Assembly (NCBI GenBank): GCA_011763485.2
Contig: JAANSK020269492.1
Span: 1-21,356 of the forward strand
Origin: Isoetes engelmannii
Taxonomy: Eukaryota > Streptophyta > Lycopodiopsida > Isoetales > Isoetaceae
Direction of reading: 5' to 3'
DNA: 21,356 bases
Part shown: positions 1-9,580 of the stretch, piece after piece
Layout: every line of letters starts with the position of its first letter
How positions within the stretch are numbered: the first letter of the stretch is position 1
The notes under the pieces: generated by a model
Databases searched by the model: none
What the model was told of the DNA's origin: nothing
What the model saw: only the letters and a program-made list of their open reading frames with translations
Program-made: the position numbers and the translations under genes

Positions 1-887
1 GCATATTATTTATATGTATTGTGGCTTGTGCTAACATGTATGCGCGCTTCCGCTATATAGGATATCCCAGTGGAGGAATGGAGCCAATGACACCTCCGTG
101 TCCTTCACTCGGACTCTTGGGCCATCACAAGTGGTCCGGGTTAGACGGAGGGCCCGATTCAGTAGTTGTGCTACTGGGGAGGGGGATTTCTCGTACTTAT
201 ATGATGGGAGCATCGTATAGGGCCGGGAGCATCACACTGCCTTTAAATGTGGCATAACCTTACACAAATACTAGCTCCAGGGCTTATGGAGTACCAGGCA
301 CTTGTGCCTACATAAGGCAGTTGTGCGTACATAACAGTAAACTGAAACTCATCTCCAAACATCTCTAAATTTGGAGATGCCTCTAAACTTGGTACATAAC
401 CTTTATCAAATGTTCAGGTAGAAAGCGCTTGAGGCTGCAAACATGCAATAGGACTTTGAAGGATGGAACTTTTTCTGGACTGTACGACACTTTGATCTGG
501 CTCAAAGAACTATGGTCTTACAAGTAACACACTCTAAATGTTTTCACAAAGGACTTCATGTCATAAGCACAGTTGGCAGTGGGATCCCTAACAGAATTGC
601 TCTCCATTCGTAGATGTTTGATTGTTGCTTTGTCCAACATTTGTAACATAAGGATGGTTTCATTAACATATCCAAGAGCATTGTGAGAGGCCACGCATGG
701 CGAGGAGGTTTTTACTGCAATGATGTAACTTCTTATTTCAAATCGACCATTTTAGACTCTGCTCATTTCCATTGCTTTTCCTTAGGATGTGTAGCTTCGT
801 ATTTTGTCCTTCAAATTTATTTGTATTTTGTCATCTAAAATCCATCTAATATGTCGATGGCTGTTTTACCTCTTGGTTCCTCTGTAG
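1..887. other. non-coding stretch with small repeats, no gene recognised
   Basis: I see no supportable coding region here; the short open frames lack any family resemblance. Two small structures are visible. A 19-bp period direct duplication lies at 301-338, with two copies of a core like TTGTGCSTACATAA. A perfect 10-bp inverted repeat pairs CATCTCCAAA at 350-359 with its complement at 370-379 around a 10-nt loop. The stretch could be an untranslated region or an intron of a gene to the left. Confidence 0.4.
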
Positions 888-1107
888 GTAATTACCTGCA
901 AGGTACAAGACTCCCTAGCAGATACACTTTTGACAACAATTGCTCTTCAAAGAGTACAATCCTATTTCATTTCGGAAAAGCATGTTTTAATTTCTATTTG
1001 CATCCTATGTGCAGGTAACCGATGCTCCAGAGGTGCACCCAAATGGCTTTTCTGTCAAATTTCATAGGTCGCAAGGTAGCCAAGGCTTATTTTACAAAAA
1101 GTTGTGA
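888..1107 (+). other. candidate terminal exons of an unrecognised gene
   Basis: Two open stretches follow good splice acceptors. The first begins after a pyrimidine-rich TGTAG (885-887) and could end at 953 before a GTACAA donor. The second begins after TGTGCAG (AG at 1013-1014) and runs to a TGA at 1105-1107. Both are in phase 0, so they join without a frame change across a 61-nt gap. The second encodes a protein-like peptide containing APEVHPNGFSVKFHR and ending in LFYKKL. I do not recognise the family. The 61-nt intron would be very short, so the model may be wrong; the second exon is the better supported half. Confidence 0.22.
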
Positions 1108-1973
1108 AGGTCATTGTTTTCATGTCAATGTAGGCCATCTGTTTGTGGGATGCGAATATCAAGAGCCACCTAAGTTTTCAGCTTCAGAAAAAGAATGTTC
1201 TGCTATATTGTTAAAGAGGGGCAGAGTCTGCCTCCTTTTGATGTTAAAAGCTTCATCTACATTATCTTCTTATCTGGTGCATTTGTTCATGTAGTCTTTC
1301 TCATATGTAGAAGAAAGTACAGTTGCAAATACTCCCAGGAGTAACCAATGATGTAGTTTAGGTTCCAAGCCAGAGCTAAGTCGGACGAAATGGGTAGTGT
1401 ATTATGCCCTAAATCCGCTCCTTTTCCGTGCGTTAAGGTAATCATGATGTTACTATGTAGGGGACCACCAAGGAATTTATATGTACTTTTGGACATTAGA
1501 AGTATTTCTGGCATAGAAATGGAGGGAATTAATTTCCTCTCTACTATTATTAGCTATCTTGATGCCATTTTAGGCACTACAATCGAAGTTTTTTGCTGGA
1601 GGAAAAGGGAGTATATAGGATGGAGCACTTAAATATCTTGATTGCTACATTGTAAAAGACCATTTAGATGGAGTTGTGCAATTGAGGCAAAAGATGAGTG
1701 ATATACATTAAAAAGCATCAATTTGGATCTCATACTGCACCCTTGGATAGCAGTATGGCCATGATGGCGCTTTACTATGCTCGCGTGCATGTTTTGTAGC
1801 ATTTCTACAAAGTATGCTTAGGAGATCAAAGGATCATAGGTGCTTGCTACCGGATCGTTACAAAATCTTTATGATTCTTTCAGTTTATTTCTAGATCATT
1901 GTCTTTAGAAGGCACACACATTTCTCCTGGTCCCCTATTTGCTCATAATCTCAAGTAATAAATAATAAAGTTA
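1108..1973. other. non-coding stretch, nothing recognised
   Basis: Short frames on both strands (for example 1287-1514 minus and 1390-1632 plus overlapping each other) show no domain, motif or composition typical of a gene. I see no repeat or element boundary. Confidence 0.4.
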
Positions 1974-2360
1974 TTGAGATTCAAAACATTCCTTCAGATT
2001 CAAAATATTCCATTATCAATTTGGAGCCTATTGTTTGTTTCTTATTTATTTTGCACATTACATGATGACAACGATGACAAGCTTTTGCATGCATTAGTGA
2101 GGAGCAACACTTTGGACAAGGCCACCGATACGTTTACAACTGAATTTGGGTTTAAGTCAGGCTTTAGAAGTAACATAAAGCTTTATCAACAAATGGAACA
2201 AGAGGCCAGTACTATGTTTCAACATCGAAAATGGAAAATCCAGGTTGGTTCAAACTGTGCAATATTCTTGAGTACATGTTTGGCAAATACTAACACTTTC
2301 ATCATTATAACACAATCAGTGAACAAATCCAGCCATTGTCCATGGGCAAATATTTAGATG
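1974..2360 (+). other. unrecognised 127-codon open frame, possibly a LINE linker relic
   Basis: The frame has no good ATG at its start (it opens from a TTG). The part from about 2070 to 2270 reads as a charged helical segment (LYQQMEQEASTMFQHRKWKI) followed by a few Gly/Ser/Phe residues. That weakly resembles the spacer between endonuclease and reverse transcriptase in plant LINE proteins, and a LINE zinc-binding motif lies downstream at 2895-3065 on the same strand. The likeness is faint and the catalytic RT motifs between them are absent, so this is only a suggestion. Confidence 0.18.
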
Positions 2361-2894
2361 CATTATTGAACTTCACATTAATTCACATTATCTCAAATTG
2401 CAATGCTCATGAAACAGGCGCCACAAGAAGACAAGAACCTCCCGTTAGAAACACTAACATAATGTGCTAATCCATATGGAAAAATTGCTATAGAGATTTA
2501 CTACATCTCATACGACTTCATAAACACAAACTTGACAACTAGACAAAATGCAACATAAGAACAAACACAGGCGGGAAGATGTCACTCCTAGAAAAAGATG
2601 AATGTCAATACATTGGCCTCCAATAGATGCTCAAAACACTATTCTATTTTGCCCAAAACTACTTTATTATACATATACAATTAGGCACACTAAATAACAA
2701 CTTTTGGTACAATCCATTTCTTGACAAACAATTGCCAAAGCCCAGCAACGACGAGCATTTTCATATCGTCATGACAATATTCATTCTTTATATAGCATTG
2801 TATAGATGTCTATGACTGTATAGATACCTACAATAAAATTGTATTTATGCCCGGCAAACTCCGGACACCCGTTACTAGTATATATATAAATTGA
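2361..2894. other. AT-rich non-coding stretch
   Basis: No coding region can be supported. If the LINE relic reading is right, the reverse transcriptase core should have stood here; no YxDD-like motif or other RT block is visible, so it would have been deleted or eroded. Confidence 0.35.
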
Positions 2895-3065
2895 ATTAAC
2901 CCTAGAATACCAGATCTATGTCGAATATGCAAATGTGGATCTGAGACCATTCAGCATTGCTTTTCCATGTGTGACCAACTTAGACCTGTATGGGATAATG
3001 CACCCTTCTATATCAAGGTAGTTTTATCTCCACGACCTTGTTGTAAATGTACTATACACGTATAA
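2895..3065 (+). mobile_element. LINE-type retrotransposon relic (zinc-binding RT domain)
   Basis: Open frame between a TGA at 2892-2894 and a TAA at 3063-3065. It encodes CRICKCGSETIQHCFSMC followed by DQLRPVWD. The spacing C-x2-C, then His, then Cys, then a VW pair, is that of the zf-RVT zinc-binding domain found at the C-terminal end of plant non-LTR retrotransposon polyproteins. Only this fragment remains, with no start and no reverse transcriptase core in frame upstream, so it is a dead fragment. It sits just downstream of the chitinase gene in the opposite orientation. Confidence 0.5.
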
Positions 3066-3132
3066 AAGTAGCAAATGATCAAGCAAGGATATAGGGAAAA
3101 ATCATATACATATGCATTATCAAGTATCATAT

Positions 3133-4567
3133 TTACCCTATAGTTGTTGATATGGTTGTCCCATTGCAATATTTTCCATCTAAAGCTTTGGCGGCTGAAA
3201 AAGAACATTTGTATGAGAAGCTAAAATAAGATTAATCAAATAAATGTGGAAACAAAATTACCTGCTTTAGCAAGCGTGAAATTAGAATCATCTGAAAGAA
3301 CGGTCCAAAATCCATAGCCTCTCATTCCTTTAGATTTCAAGTAATTCACCTTCCGAGTGATTGACCAACTGTCATCATATCCAACCCATGTAATACCACT
3401 GTATGCGTAAGTGGAGACACTACTTGTATTATGGATTACAGTGGCACCACTAGAAGAAAGAAAACTAGCTATTTGAGCATATGTTGGCGTGTCTCCTAAA
3501 GAAGTGGAAGATCCAATAGCAGGAGCGCCAGTTCCATGGTTAGAAGCATCACTCAGATCCCATGCATGCCCATATGCAGGGATTCCATACAAGAGCTTGC
3601 CCATAGGCAATGATTGAAGCCATTGCGTGAAGCCATAATTGCCGTTTACTGTAGGATTGGAAGAGTCATAAAGAGCTGCGGGGGGGTTGGTGTAACTTTC
3701 CCAAGAACCATGGAAATCATAACTCATGACGAGGACCCAGTCTAGACTTGATTGGATGGAAGAGGTAGGATAGGAGGCACCCCCAAGCCAGCTGGCTAGA
3801 GGGTTAGTATAATAAACTGCTGCAGCAAGGAGCAGATCAGGGGCATAGGAATGCCATTCCTCAAAGAGAAGCCCAAGGTTAGACATGTCTGTGGAAGTGG
3901 TGGGATACTCCCAGTCAAGGTCAAGTCCATCAAAGTTATACTGACGGGCGAGGGTGACACTGGAGGTGATGAATGCAGAGCGGCTGGAAGAGGCGGATAC
4001 CATGGAGGAGAAGGCGGTGGAGTTGCTACTGCCGCCACCGATGGAGAGGAGGGTTTTGACGTTGGGGTTGGACTGGCGGATGGTGGAGACGAAGGACGAG
4101 ATTTGGCCATTGTCATAGGAAGGGGGTTGGACAGAGAAGGTAGAGGGGTCCATGTATGCAAAGGCATAGAGGAGATGGGTGTAGAGGCAAGAGTTTATGT
4201 TAGAGGCAGGGGATGAGTCAGCATACCAATAGCCCAGCTTAACGGGCGTGACGTGGACGCCAGAACAGGCTCCACTCTGGCAGCCATCGCCACAATAGGC
4301 CGAGCTTGTGCCACAGAATCCATACTCGCTGCAACAATCGGAAGAAGAAGAACAATTCGCCAGATTCGCTTGTATGCCACACTCTTCCTGATTGCACTGG
4401 CTTTGGCAGCCGTCTCCGCAGTACGCCGAAGTGGTGCCGCAGTACCCGTATTGGCTGCAACAATTCCCTGGTGAGCAATATGCAAATCCTGCCTGACTTC
4501 CACAATCTTGCGCTTTAATTTGCGTGATTGAAATAAGAATAAGGAACATTCCCAATAGTGCCGCCAT
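3133..4567 (-). CDS. secreted GH18 (class V type) chitinase with two hevein domains
   Basis: Predicted to hydrolyse chitin outside the cell, a defence role in plants. From the ATG at 4567 the protein has a signal peptide (1-19/20, hydrophobic [14 protein letters not shown]). Two chitin-binding CBM18/hevein domains follow at about 22-58 and 63-101, each with eight cysteines and the SxYGYCG/SEYGFCG core. A GH18 barrel runs from about 109 on. The SIGGG strand is at 175-179 and the catalytic DxxDxDxE motif (DGLDLDWE) at 213-220, with Glu220 as proton donor; all key residues are intact. Read straight through, the frame ends at TGA 3236-3238 with tail AGNFVSTFI (443 aa). However, GCAG|GTAATT at 3262/3261 is a strong donor and TTCTTTTTCAG ending at 3195 a strong acceptor. 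Splicing out 3195-3261 gives the tail AKAAAKALDG... and TAA at 3133-3135 (455 aa), closer to the AKAASQAW-like end of the family. I prefer the spliced form. Confidence 0.93.
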
Positions 4568-4730
4568 TGCGGAGCTGGGAATTGTGCTGCCTTGGTCGAT
4601 TTGCAAGTGGGTATTTATGGTCGAATTCCTGTAGATTTTCTTAGTATTACGAAGCTTGTTCGAAGTTTACGTTACTTTTTAGTTCTAGAAGTGTTGAACA
4701 TCTTTCTCGCACGTAGCTGGTTGACCAGTT
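4568..4730 (-). promoter_or_regulatory. chitinase promoter: TATA-like box and W-box
   Basis: On the minus strand an ATAAATA box (plus-strand 4612-4618) lies about 45 bp before the chitinase ATG, implying a short 5' leader. A TTGACC W-box core (4721-4726, plus-strand sense), framed by CTGGT/ACCAG arms, lies about 150 bp upstream of the ATG. W-boxes bind WRKY factors and are common in defence promoters, which fits a chitinase, but a six-base match alone is weak evidence. Confidence 0.35.
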
Positions 4731-5232
4731 TAGCTTCGTGCATCTGAATAGAAGCAATTTTAGAACTATTAACATATTTTATCATTACACTATCGAACAT
4801 GGCCCACAGTAAGCTGTCAATTGTCGCTACGTCAACTCTCCTGTGGCTTGAGCATCCGGCATGTTACGTGAGAATTACACAGCTTCTCTAATTCGTATGT
4901 ATGTGATGTGTCAGCTATTCTCTTGGCATTATCCAAGTATGCCTTCTTTATGTTATCTTAGGATACAATGTACTTAATTTGACCTTTCTCTGCTGGCACT
5001 GCTTTCCCAGATCTAGGATTTTATGCAACAACATGGCACAAGGTTCTATACGAGCATGCTTGTTGCAGTTGAACATGCCATTGCTTTTAGGCTTTTACAG
5101 ACCCTCCATTTAGTCTTTCTGGTAATTGATGCAGGTTACAATTTCGGAAAACTTTCACACCTCAAAAAAATGCCCTGAATGGATACAGAAAAGAAATTGT
5201 GAGATCTTAAGTTGTCTTTAATCACGAGACAC
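4731..5232. other. intergenic region between divergent chitinase and PPR genes
   Basis: About 500 bp between the chitinase promoter and the PPR start. No coding frame is supported, and no clear TATA box for the PPR gene is visible. Both genes presumably take their upstream control elements from here. Confidence 0.5.
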
Positions 5233-6828
5233 ATGACTCCGCTGTTTGATTCTACTTGCTTTAGACTTTACCAAGGAAACATTCATGTTCATCTCAAGAT
5301 GGATTTGGGAAAATTAGACATGACAAGTCAGTCAACCACATTAAATACATACACGCTGCCCCATATAAGCAAGATGGAATGGCACCTCGAATCTTGCAAG
5401 GATGGACTAGGCGTTCCTGGAATCGCATATCTTTTGCGCAAATGTGGGAACTCAATGAATTTAGTGGAAGGCCAACAAATCCATGAACATATTAATAAGT
5501 TTGGGTTTCTTAGATATAGATATCTTGGTAATCTGCTCTTACAGATGTATGGAAAATGTGGTGCCTTGATGGATGCACGAAAAGTATTTGACAATATGAC
5601 CTCCAGGAATGCTTTCACATGGAACCTAATGATTGGTTCTTATATTCAACATGGCCATCTGAAGGAAGCAGTTCAACTTTTCAAAAAGATGCCAAGGCCA
5701 GATGTAGTAGCATGGACTGCTATACTCACTGCATATGCAGATCATGGACTGGTTATTCAGGCTCATGACATCTTTGAACGGATGCCATATCGTAATATTG
5801 TCTCATGGAATGCAATGCTTGCAGCATATGTCAAGCATAGCATGCTTAAGGAAGCCCTTGAAACATTTCATCAAATGCCAGAGCGAAATGTTGTTTCATG
5901 GACTACTATAGTTGTGATATATGCTCAGGAAGGTCATCTCGAAATGGCTCGCAAATTATTTGACCAAATGCCACAACGAAATATTGTCTCATGGAACGCC
6001 ATGATTGCAGAGTATGTAAAGCAGGGTTTTCTTCATAAGGCTCTTCAACTCTTTGAAGAAATGCCTGAACGAGATGTGATCTCTTGGACTAACATGGTCA
6101 TTGGTTATGTCCAAAGCGGGCATCTTAAGGAGGCCATTGGTATTTTTAAACAAATGCCCCAGAAAGATTTGGCTGCATATAATGCAATGATTGCAGGATT
6201 CATTCAAGAAACACAGTTAAAGGAAGCGCTTCAGTTGTTTATGTGCATGCCAGAAAGAAATGTGATCTCTTGGACGACCATGATAGCAGGATATGCCCAA
6301 CAAGGGCTTATTAATGAGGCCCTCCAGCTTTTTAAAGAAATGCCTCATCGAAATGTGATATCATGGAATGCCATTATTGCAGCACATTCCCAAAATGGGC
6401 AAGAACAAGATGCATTACGGATGTTTCAGGAGATGCAAGCAGATGGATTGAGTCCTAATAGGATCACTATTAGCGCCATTCTGTCTGCCTGCAACAATGA
6501 CGGCCTCATTGATTTAGGCTGCCATTGTTTTGCCTCCATGAGTTGGAATTATTGTGTCTCTCCAGTGTTAGAACATTGTAATAGTGAAATTGATCTTCTT
6601 GGCAGAGCTGGTTGGCTTGATGGTGCAGAAGCCTTCATTAATAGCATGCCACTTGTGCCAGATAGTGCATCGTGGATAGCATTGCTAGGAGCATGTAGAA
6701 CTCATGCTGCTTTGGAAGAGGCAAAGAATGCTGCAGCACGAGCTCTTCAACTTGACCAGGCTATCTCTGCACCATATGTATTGCTATCGAACATTTATGC
6801 CATACTTGGATGGCAAGAAAATGAGTAG
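5233..6828 (+). CDS. PLS-class pentatricopeptide repeat protein, truncated in E2
   Basis: Organelle RNA-binding protein of the RNA-editing-factor type. The first ATG in the frame is at 5233 (531 aa); an in-frame TGA at 5200-5202 closes the frame upstream. After an L-like and an S-like motif (about 60-126), eight consecutive 31-residue S motifs run from 127 to 374, each built as [V/I]xSW[N/T]xM...A..LF..MP.R. Then come a 35-residue P motif (about 375-409), an L motif (410-445), an S2-like motif, E1 (about 479-513) and the first 18 residues of E2 (APYVLLSNIYAILGW) before a TAG at 6826-6828. No E+ or DYW deaminase domain follows. Such proteins recruit a DYW protein in trans in other plants, or the gene may be decayed at its 3' end. 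No intron is seen. The N-terminus has no convincing transit peptide by eye; a later ATG (5299) is also possible. The coding frame is otherwise undamaged. Confidence 0.92.
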   Translation: MTPLFDSTCFRLYQGNIHVHLKMDLGKLDMTSQSTTLNTYTLPHISKMEWHLESCKDGLGVPGIAYLLRKCGNSMNLVEGQQIHEHINKFGFLRYRYLGNLLLQMYGKCGALMDARKVFDNMTSRNAFTWNLMIGSYIQHGHLKEAVQLFKKMPRPDVVAWTAILTAYADHGLVIQAHDIFERMPYRNIVSWNAMLAAYVKHSMLKEALETFHQMPERNVVSWTTIVVIYAQEGHLEMARKLFDQMPQRNIVSWNAMIAEYVKQGFLHKALQLFEEMPERDVISWTNMVIGYVQSGHLKEAIGIFKQMPQKDLAAYNAMIAGFIQETQLKEALQLFMCMPERNVISWTTMIAGYAQQGLINEALQLFKEMPHRNVISWNAIIAAHSQNGQEQDALRMFQEMQADGLSPNRITISAILSACNNDGLIDLGCHCFASMSWNYCVSPVLEHCNSEIDLLGRAGWLDGAEAFINSMPLVPDSASWIALLGACRTHAALEEAKNAAARALQLDQAISAPYVLLSNIYAILGWQENE

Positions 6829-7346
6829 CACAAAATTTGTCTTGCAGTCCCTTGTGTGATTACCAGTATAAAACTTTAAATGTATTAAATTTCAAATGAA
6901 TGGAGAGGACATAGATGTGTATTTTAGAGATAATGAGTTTTGTTGATAAGTATTCTACGCATCTAAATTGGCTTAAGCTAAAGATCTTATTTATGTCCTC
7001 AAGTTTCTCGTTGCTGCAACATCTAGGTGGAACCTGTTTTGGACATTGTTGGTACCGTCATTCTGGGCTGAAATCACGAAGAATGTGCATAGCTTTTTCC
7101 TGCTTTGAGACAAGAAAGGTGGAGTATTGCCCTCTAATTTGGGAGTAGTTTGTTATCGTCTTGAACTGCCGATGGTTGTGCTCTATGCAATGTCTATTGG
7201 TGGTTCATAAAGATCTTAAGACGCCGGTCGAATTCATTTAAGGTGGGATTTGCGTAGCTTCTTTTCTATGCTCATGATGACCTAAGCTTTCCTCACATTC
7301 GCCGTTAATCTTCAGGTGTCTACTTTCCTTTAATTTTTATAGCTCA
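6829..7346. other. PPR 3' flank and presumed upstream region of the deaminase gene
   Basis: No convincing gene. The 77-codon frame at 6915-7148 (first codon ATG) holds a stretch reading SFVDKYSTH, faintly like the E+ region of PPR editing factors, but the frame does not match and no HSE or CxxC deaminase motif follows. It is recorded only as a possible eroded remnant. The region just before 7347 is pyrimidine-rich with a TTTATAG stretch; no clear TATA box. Confidence 0.4.
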
Positions 7347-9580
7347 ATGTTTGAGCGTGATGTGTGCAATGTAAACATAGGAATGCCATGCTGCCTAGGA
7401 GCTTCCACCTTTCTCCACCTCCTAATCAAGAGATTTTGCGGCCCTACATTTTGTAAGCAGAAGTTGGAAAACTTGTGTTTGAAAAGACGTATGCTAAATT
7501 TCTTGTATTCAATCCAGGCGTTACAGTGGATTAATTGCAGTCGCTAATCAAAGAAATGGAGTTGTCAAGGCAGGAAGGAAGGACACTAAAGAAAAACTAG
7601 AGGAATATCAAAATTTTGAAGACGACGAGAAGTTCATGCAACAAGCCCTGTTAGAAGCACATAAGGCTGCTAAAAGAGGGGAAGTGCCTGTTGGCGCTGT
7701 CATGGTACTTTCAGGAAAAATCATAGCTCGAGCTCACAACCGGTAATTGACTTCCAAAATTCATTCTCCCGTTAAGAGCGAATAACTATGCTGTTTTCTG
7801 CAAACATGCTATTCCTTTCATGTGCCCTTTGTAGGTAAATGTACATTACCACGTCTTTGACCTACAAGGTTTCTTATCATACAGCGTGGAAAGAGAAAGG
7901 GATCCCACAGCTCATGCAGAAATGCTGTGCATTCGAGATTCTGCCAGATACCTTAGTTCGTGGCGCCTTCTGGTAATGTTTTTTTTCCAAAGTTTCTTTT
8001 CTCCATGATTCAAGAATTTGAATGGAGCTTGTTGCACAAGAGGAGACTGTAATTTAGGCATCTAAATATACATTCAACAATATCTATTTGCAATTTGAGC
8101 CTTCATTTCTGTTGGCATGGTCGTCTGCTGCTTAGCTCTCTTTATAATCCTATATAAAGCGGAAGAGGAACACACATCATTGTATGGCAATTGTGATACT
8201 TATGGTATGTCTGAGTCAGAGGGGCCGTCTCTGAAGGCATCTCTCAGCTGCTATTGGATATCATTAAGAGATGGCCCTGTCTTAGCTTCTTTTACTACTA
8301 ATTGTTAAATGGTTCATTTTATACTGTTTATCTGTGAAGTCTTATGCTATAGAAAATCTGCAGGAAGCTACATTATATGTGACATTAGAACCATGTCCCA
8401 TGTGTGCTGGAGCTATTCTTCAAGGTCGTGTAGGGTCGCTTGTTTGGGGCGCTCCTAACTCATTGCTAGGAGCTGATGGAAGCTGGATAAGGTATTCTTT
8501 CCTCCAAGCAGCCAGATCAAAGTTACGGACCAATCTTATTCCTGCTGTTTGATGGTGTGTCAAACCCATCCTGTGTTTTCTAGTGTCATAATTGTTAGTT
8601 ATGCCCACCACCACACAAGCCACAGCATTCTTTCCCATGAGTCAATTGTGTCCTTATATCTATAAGGCTATAAGGCAAGAAGACATGTATTTTTCATGCT
8701 ATATTCTTGTAAAACGTGTGTCGTCAGAAAATAATGATATTGGCTAAACAAACTGAATCAGTTAAATTTTGAAGTTTAAAGAAATTGTTATAGGGTGCTG
8801 ATACAAGCTATGTTGCCCTTATGTTGGGTCATCTCCGTTGGACATAGGGGTGTAGGATTTTTTTTGCACTCTTTGAGCTGTGCGATATCTATCCAGACGA
8901 CATATGCAAGTCATGCCCTGGTACTCAAACCTTCTCGGGTTAAGGAAGATAGTTCCAAGAATAAATTTTGTTGTGAACAACATTAGGATTCAGCAAGGCT
9001 GCATCATTATATGCACTGTATGTCATATCAGAGATGGAATGAGGCCTTTGGATTCAGCCAGCTTCCAATACAGTAACAATACAGTTGAGCACATGTCTGT
9101 TATCTTTTATTCTGGCATGGTAATCATCACATGTAAGAATGATAAGTTTGCATGCGAACAAACCGGGAAGAGTTATGAACTTGGCATTGCTTATCTATAT
9201 GAGACCTATTTAGAAATCATTTGACTTAGCCTTTAATGAGTCTCAAATTCTTGTCTTGTTGTACATTGTTTGTAATTCTGATATTTCTTACAAGAATGCT
9301 AGATACTAACTTGTATTCTTTTAGTTTGCTTCCTCAAGGCCATTTGCATCAAGAGGATGACACACAATTGAAACCATTGCACCCATTTCATCCAAATATT
9401 GTTATTCGTCGCAATGTGCTTGCAAGTCAGTGCTCAGATGTAATGAGAGCCTTTTTTCAGGAAAGGAGGAAGAAAAATGCTACATTGGTAGAGGACGTGA
9501 AGTTTTTCCCTGGGTTATTAAACATTTGTTGCAGACTGAATGCTAGAATTAATGCTGAATTGAAAAAGATTATTAATTAG
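7347..9580 (+). CDS. tRNA(adenine-34) deaminase, plastid/bacterial TadA type, five exons
   Basis: Converts A34 to inosine in the anticodon of tRNA-Arg(ACG). Exons: 7347-7452, 7541-7742, 7885-7972, 8364-8491, 9325-9580; introns 88, 142, 391 and 833 nt, all GT-AG. The joined length is exactly 260 codons (259 aa). Zinc ligands are His113 in the HAEM motif and Cys143 and Cys146 in PCPMC; Glu115 is the catalytic proton shuttle. VPVGAV, WGAPN and GADGSWI are typical of plant plastid TADA, as is the C-terminal HPFHPNIVIRR helix region. Exons 2-5 are certain. Exon 1 is inferred from the donor TTTT|GTAAGC and perfect phase; its residues (Cys, Leu, Phe, Arg, few acidic) could be a transit peptide, starting at Met1 or Met13. 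Known plant plastid TADA carries a very long N-terminal extension; none is visible here. It lies 518 bp downstream of the PPR gene on the same strand. Confidence 0.9.

Noticed and set aside
888-1014. Unspliced reading of the 888 frame into 1015 and beyond, or a 31-nt intron joining it at 984
   Set aside because: The unspliced reading gives an unlikely Cys-rich tail and a 31-nt intron is below any plausible plant minimum.
3796-4518. Several long open frames on both strands over the chitinase gene
   Set aside because: They overlap the intact chitinase frame and arise from its codon composition; none has a domain of its own.
6915-7148. Possible E+/DYW remnant of the PPR gene (SFVDKYSTH, later HSG...CIAF)
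   Set aside because: Spacing and frame do not match the domain, and neither the HxE nor CxxC zinc motifs of a DYW deaminase are present. The likeness is at chance level.
8117-9224. Open frames of 63-114 codons inside the deaminase introns
   Set aside because: They lie within introns defined by in-phase GT-AG borders and show no family likeness.
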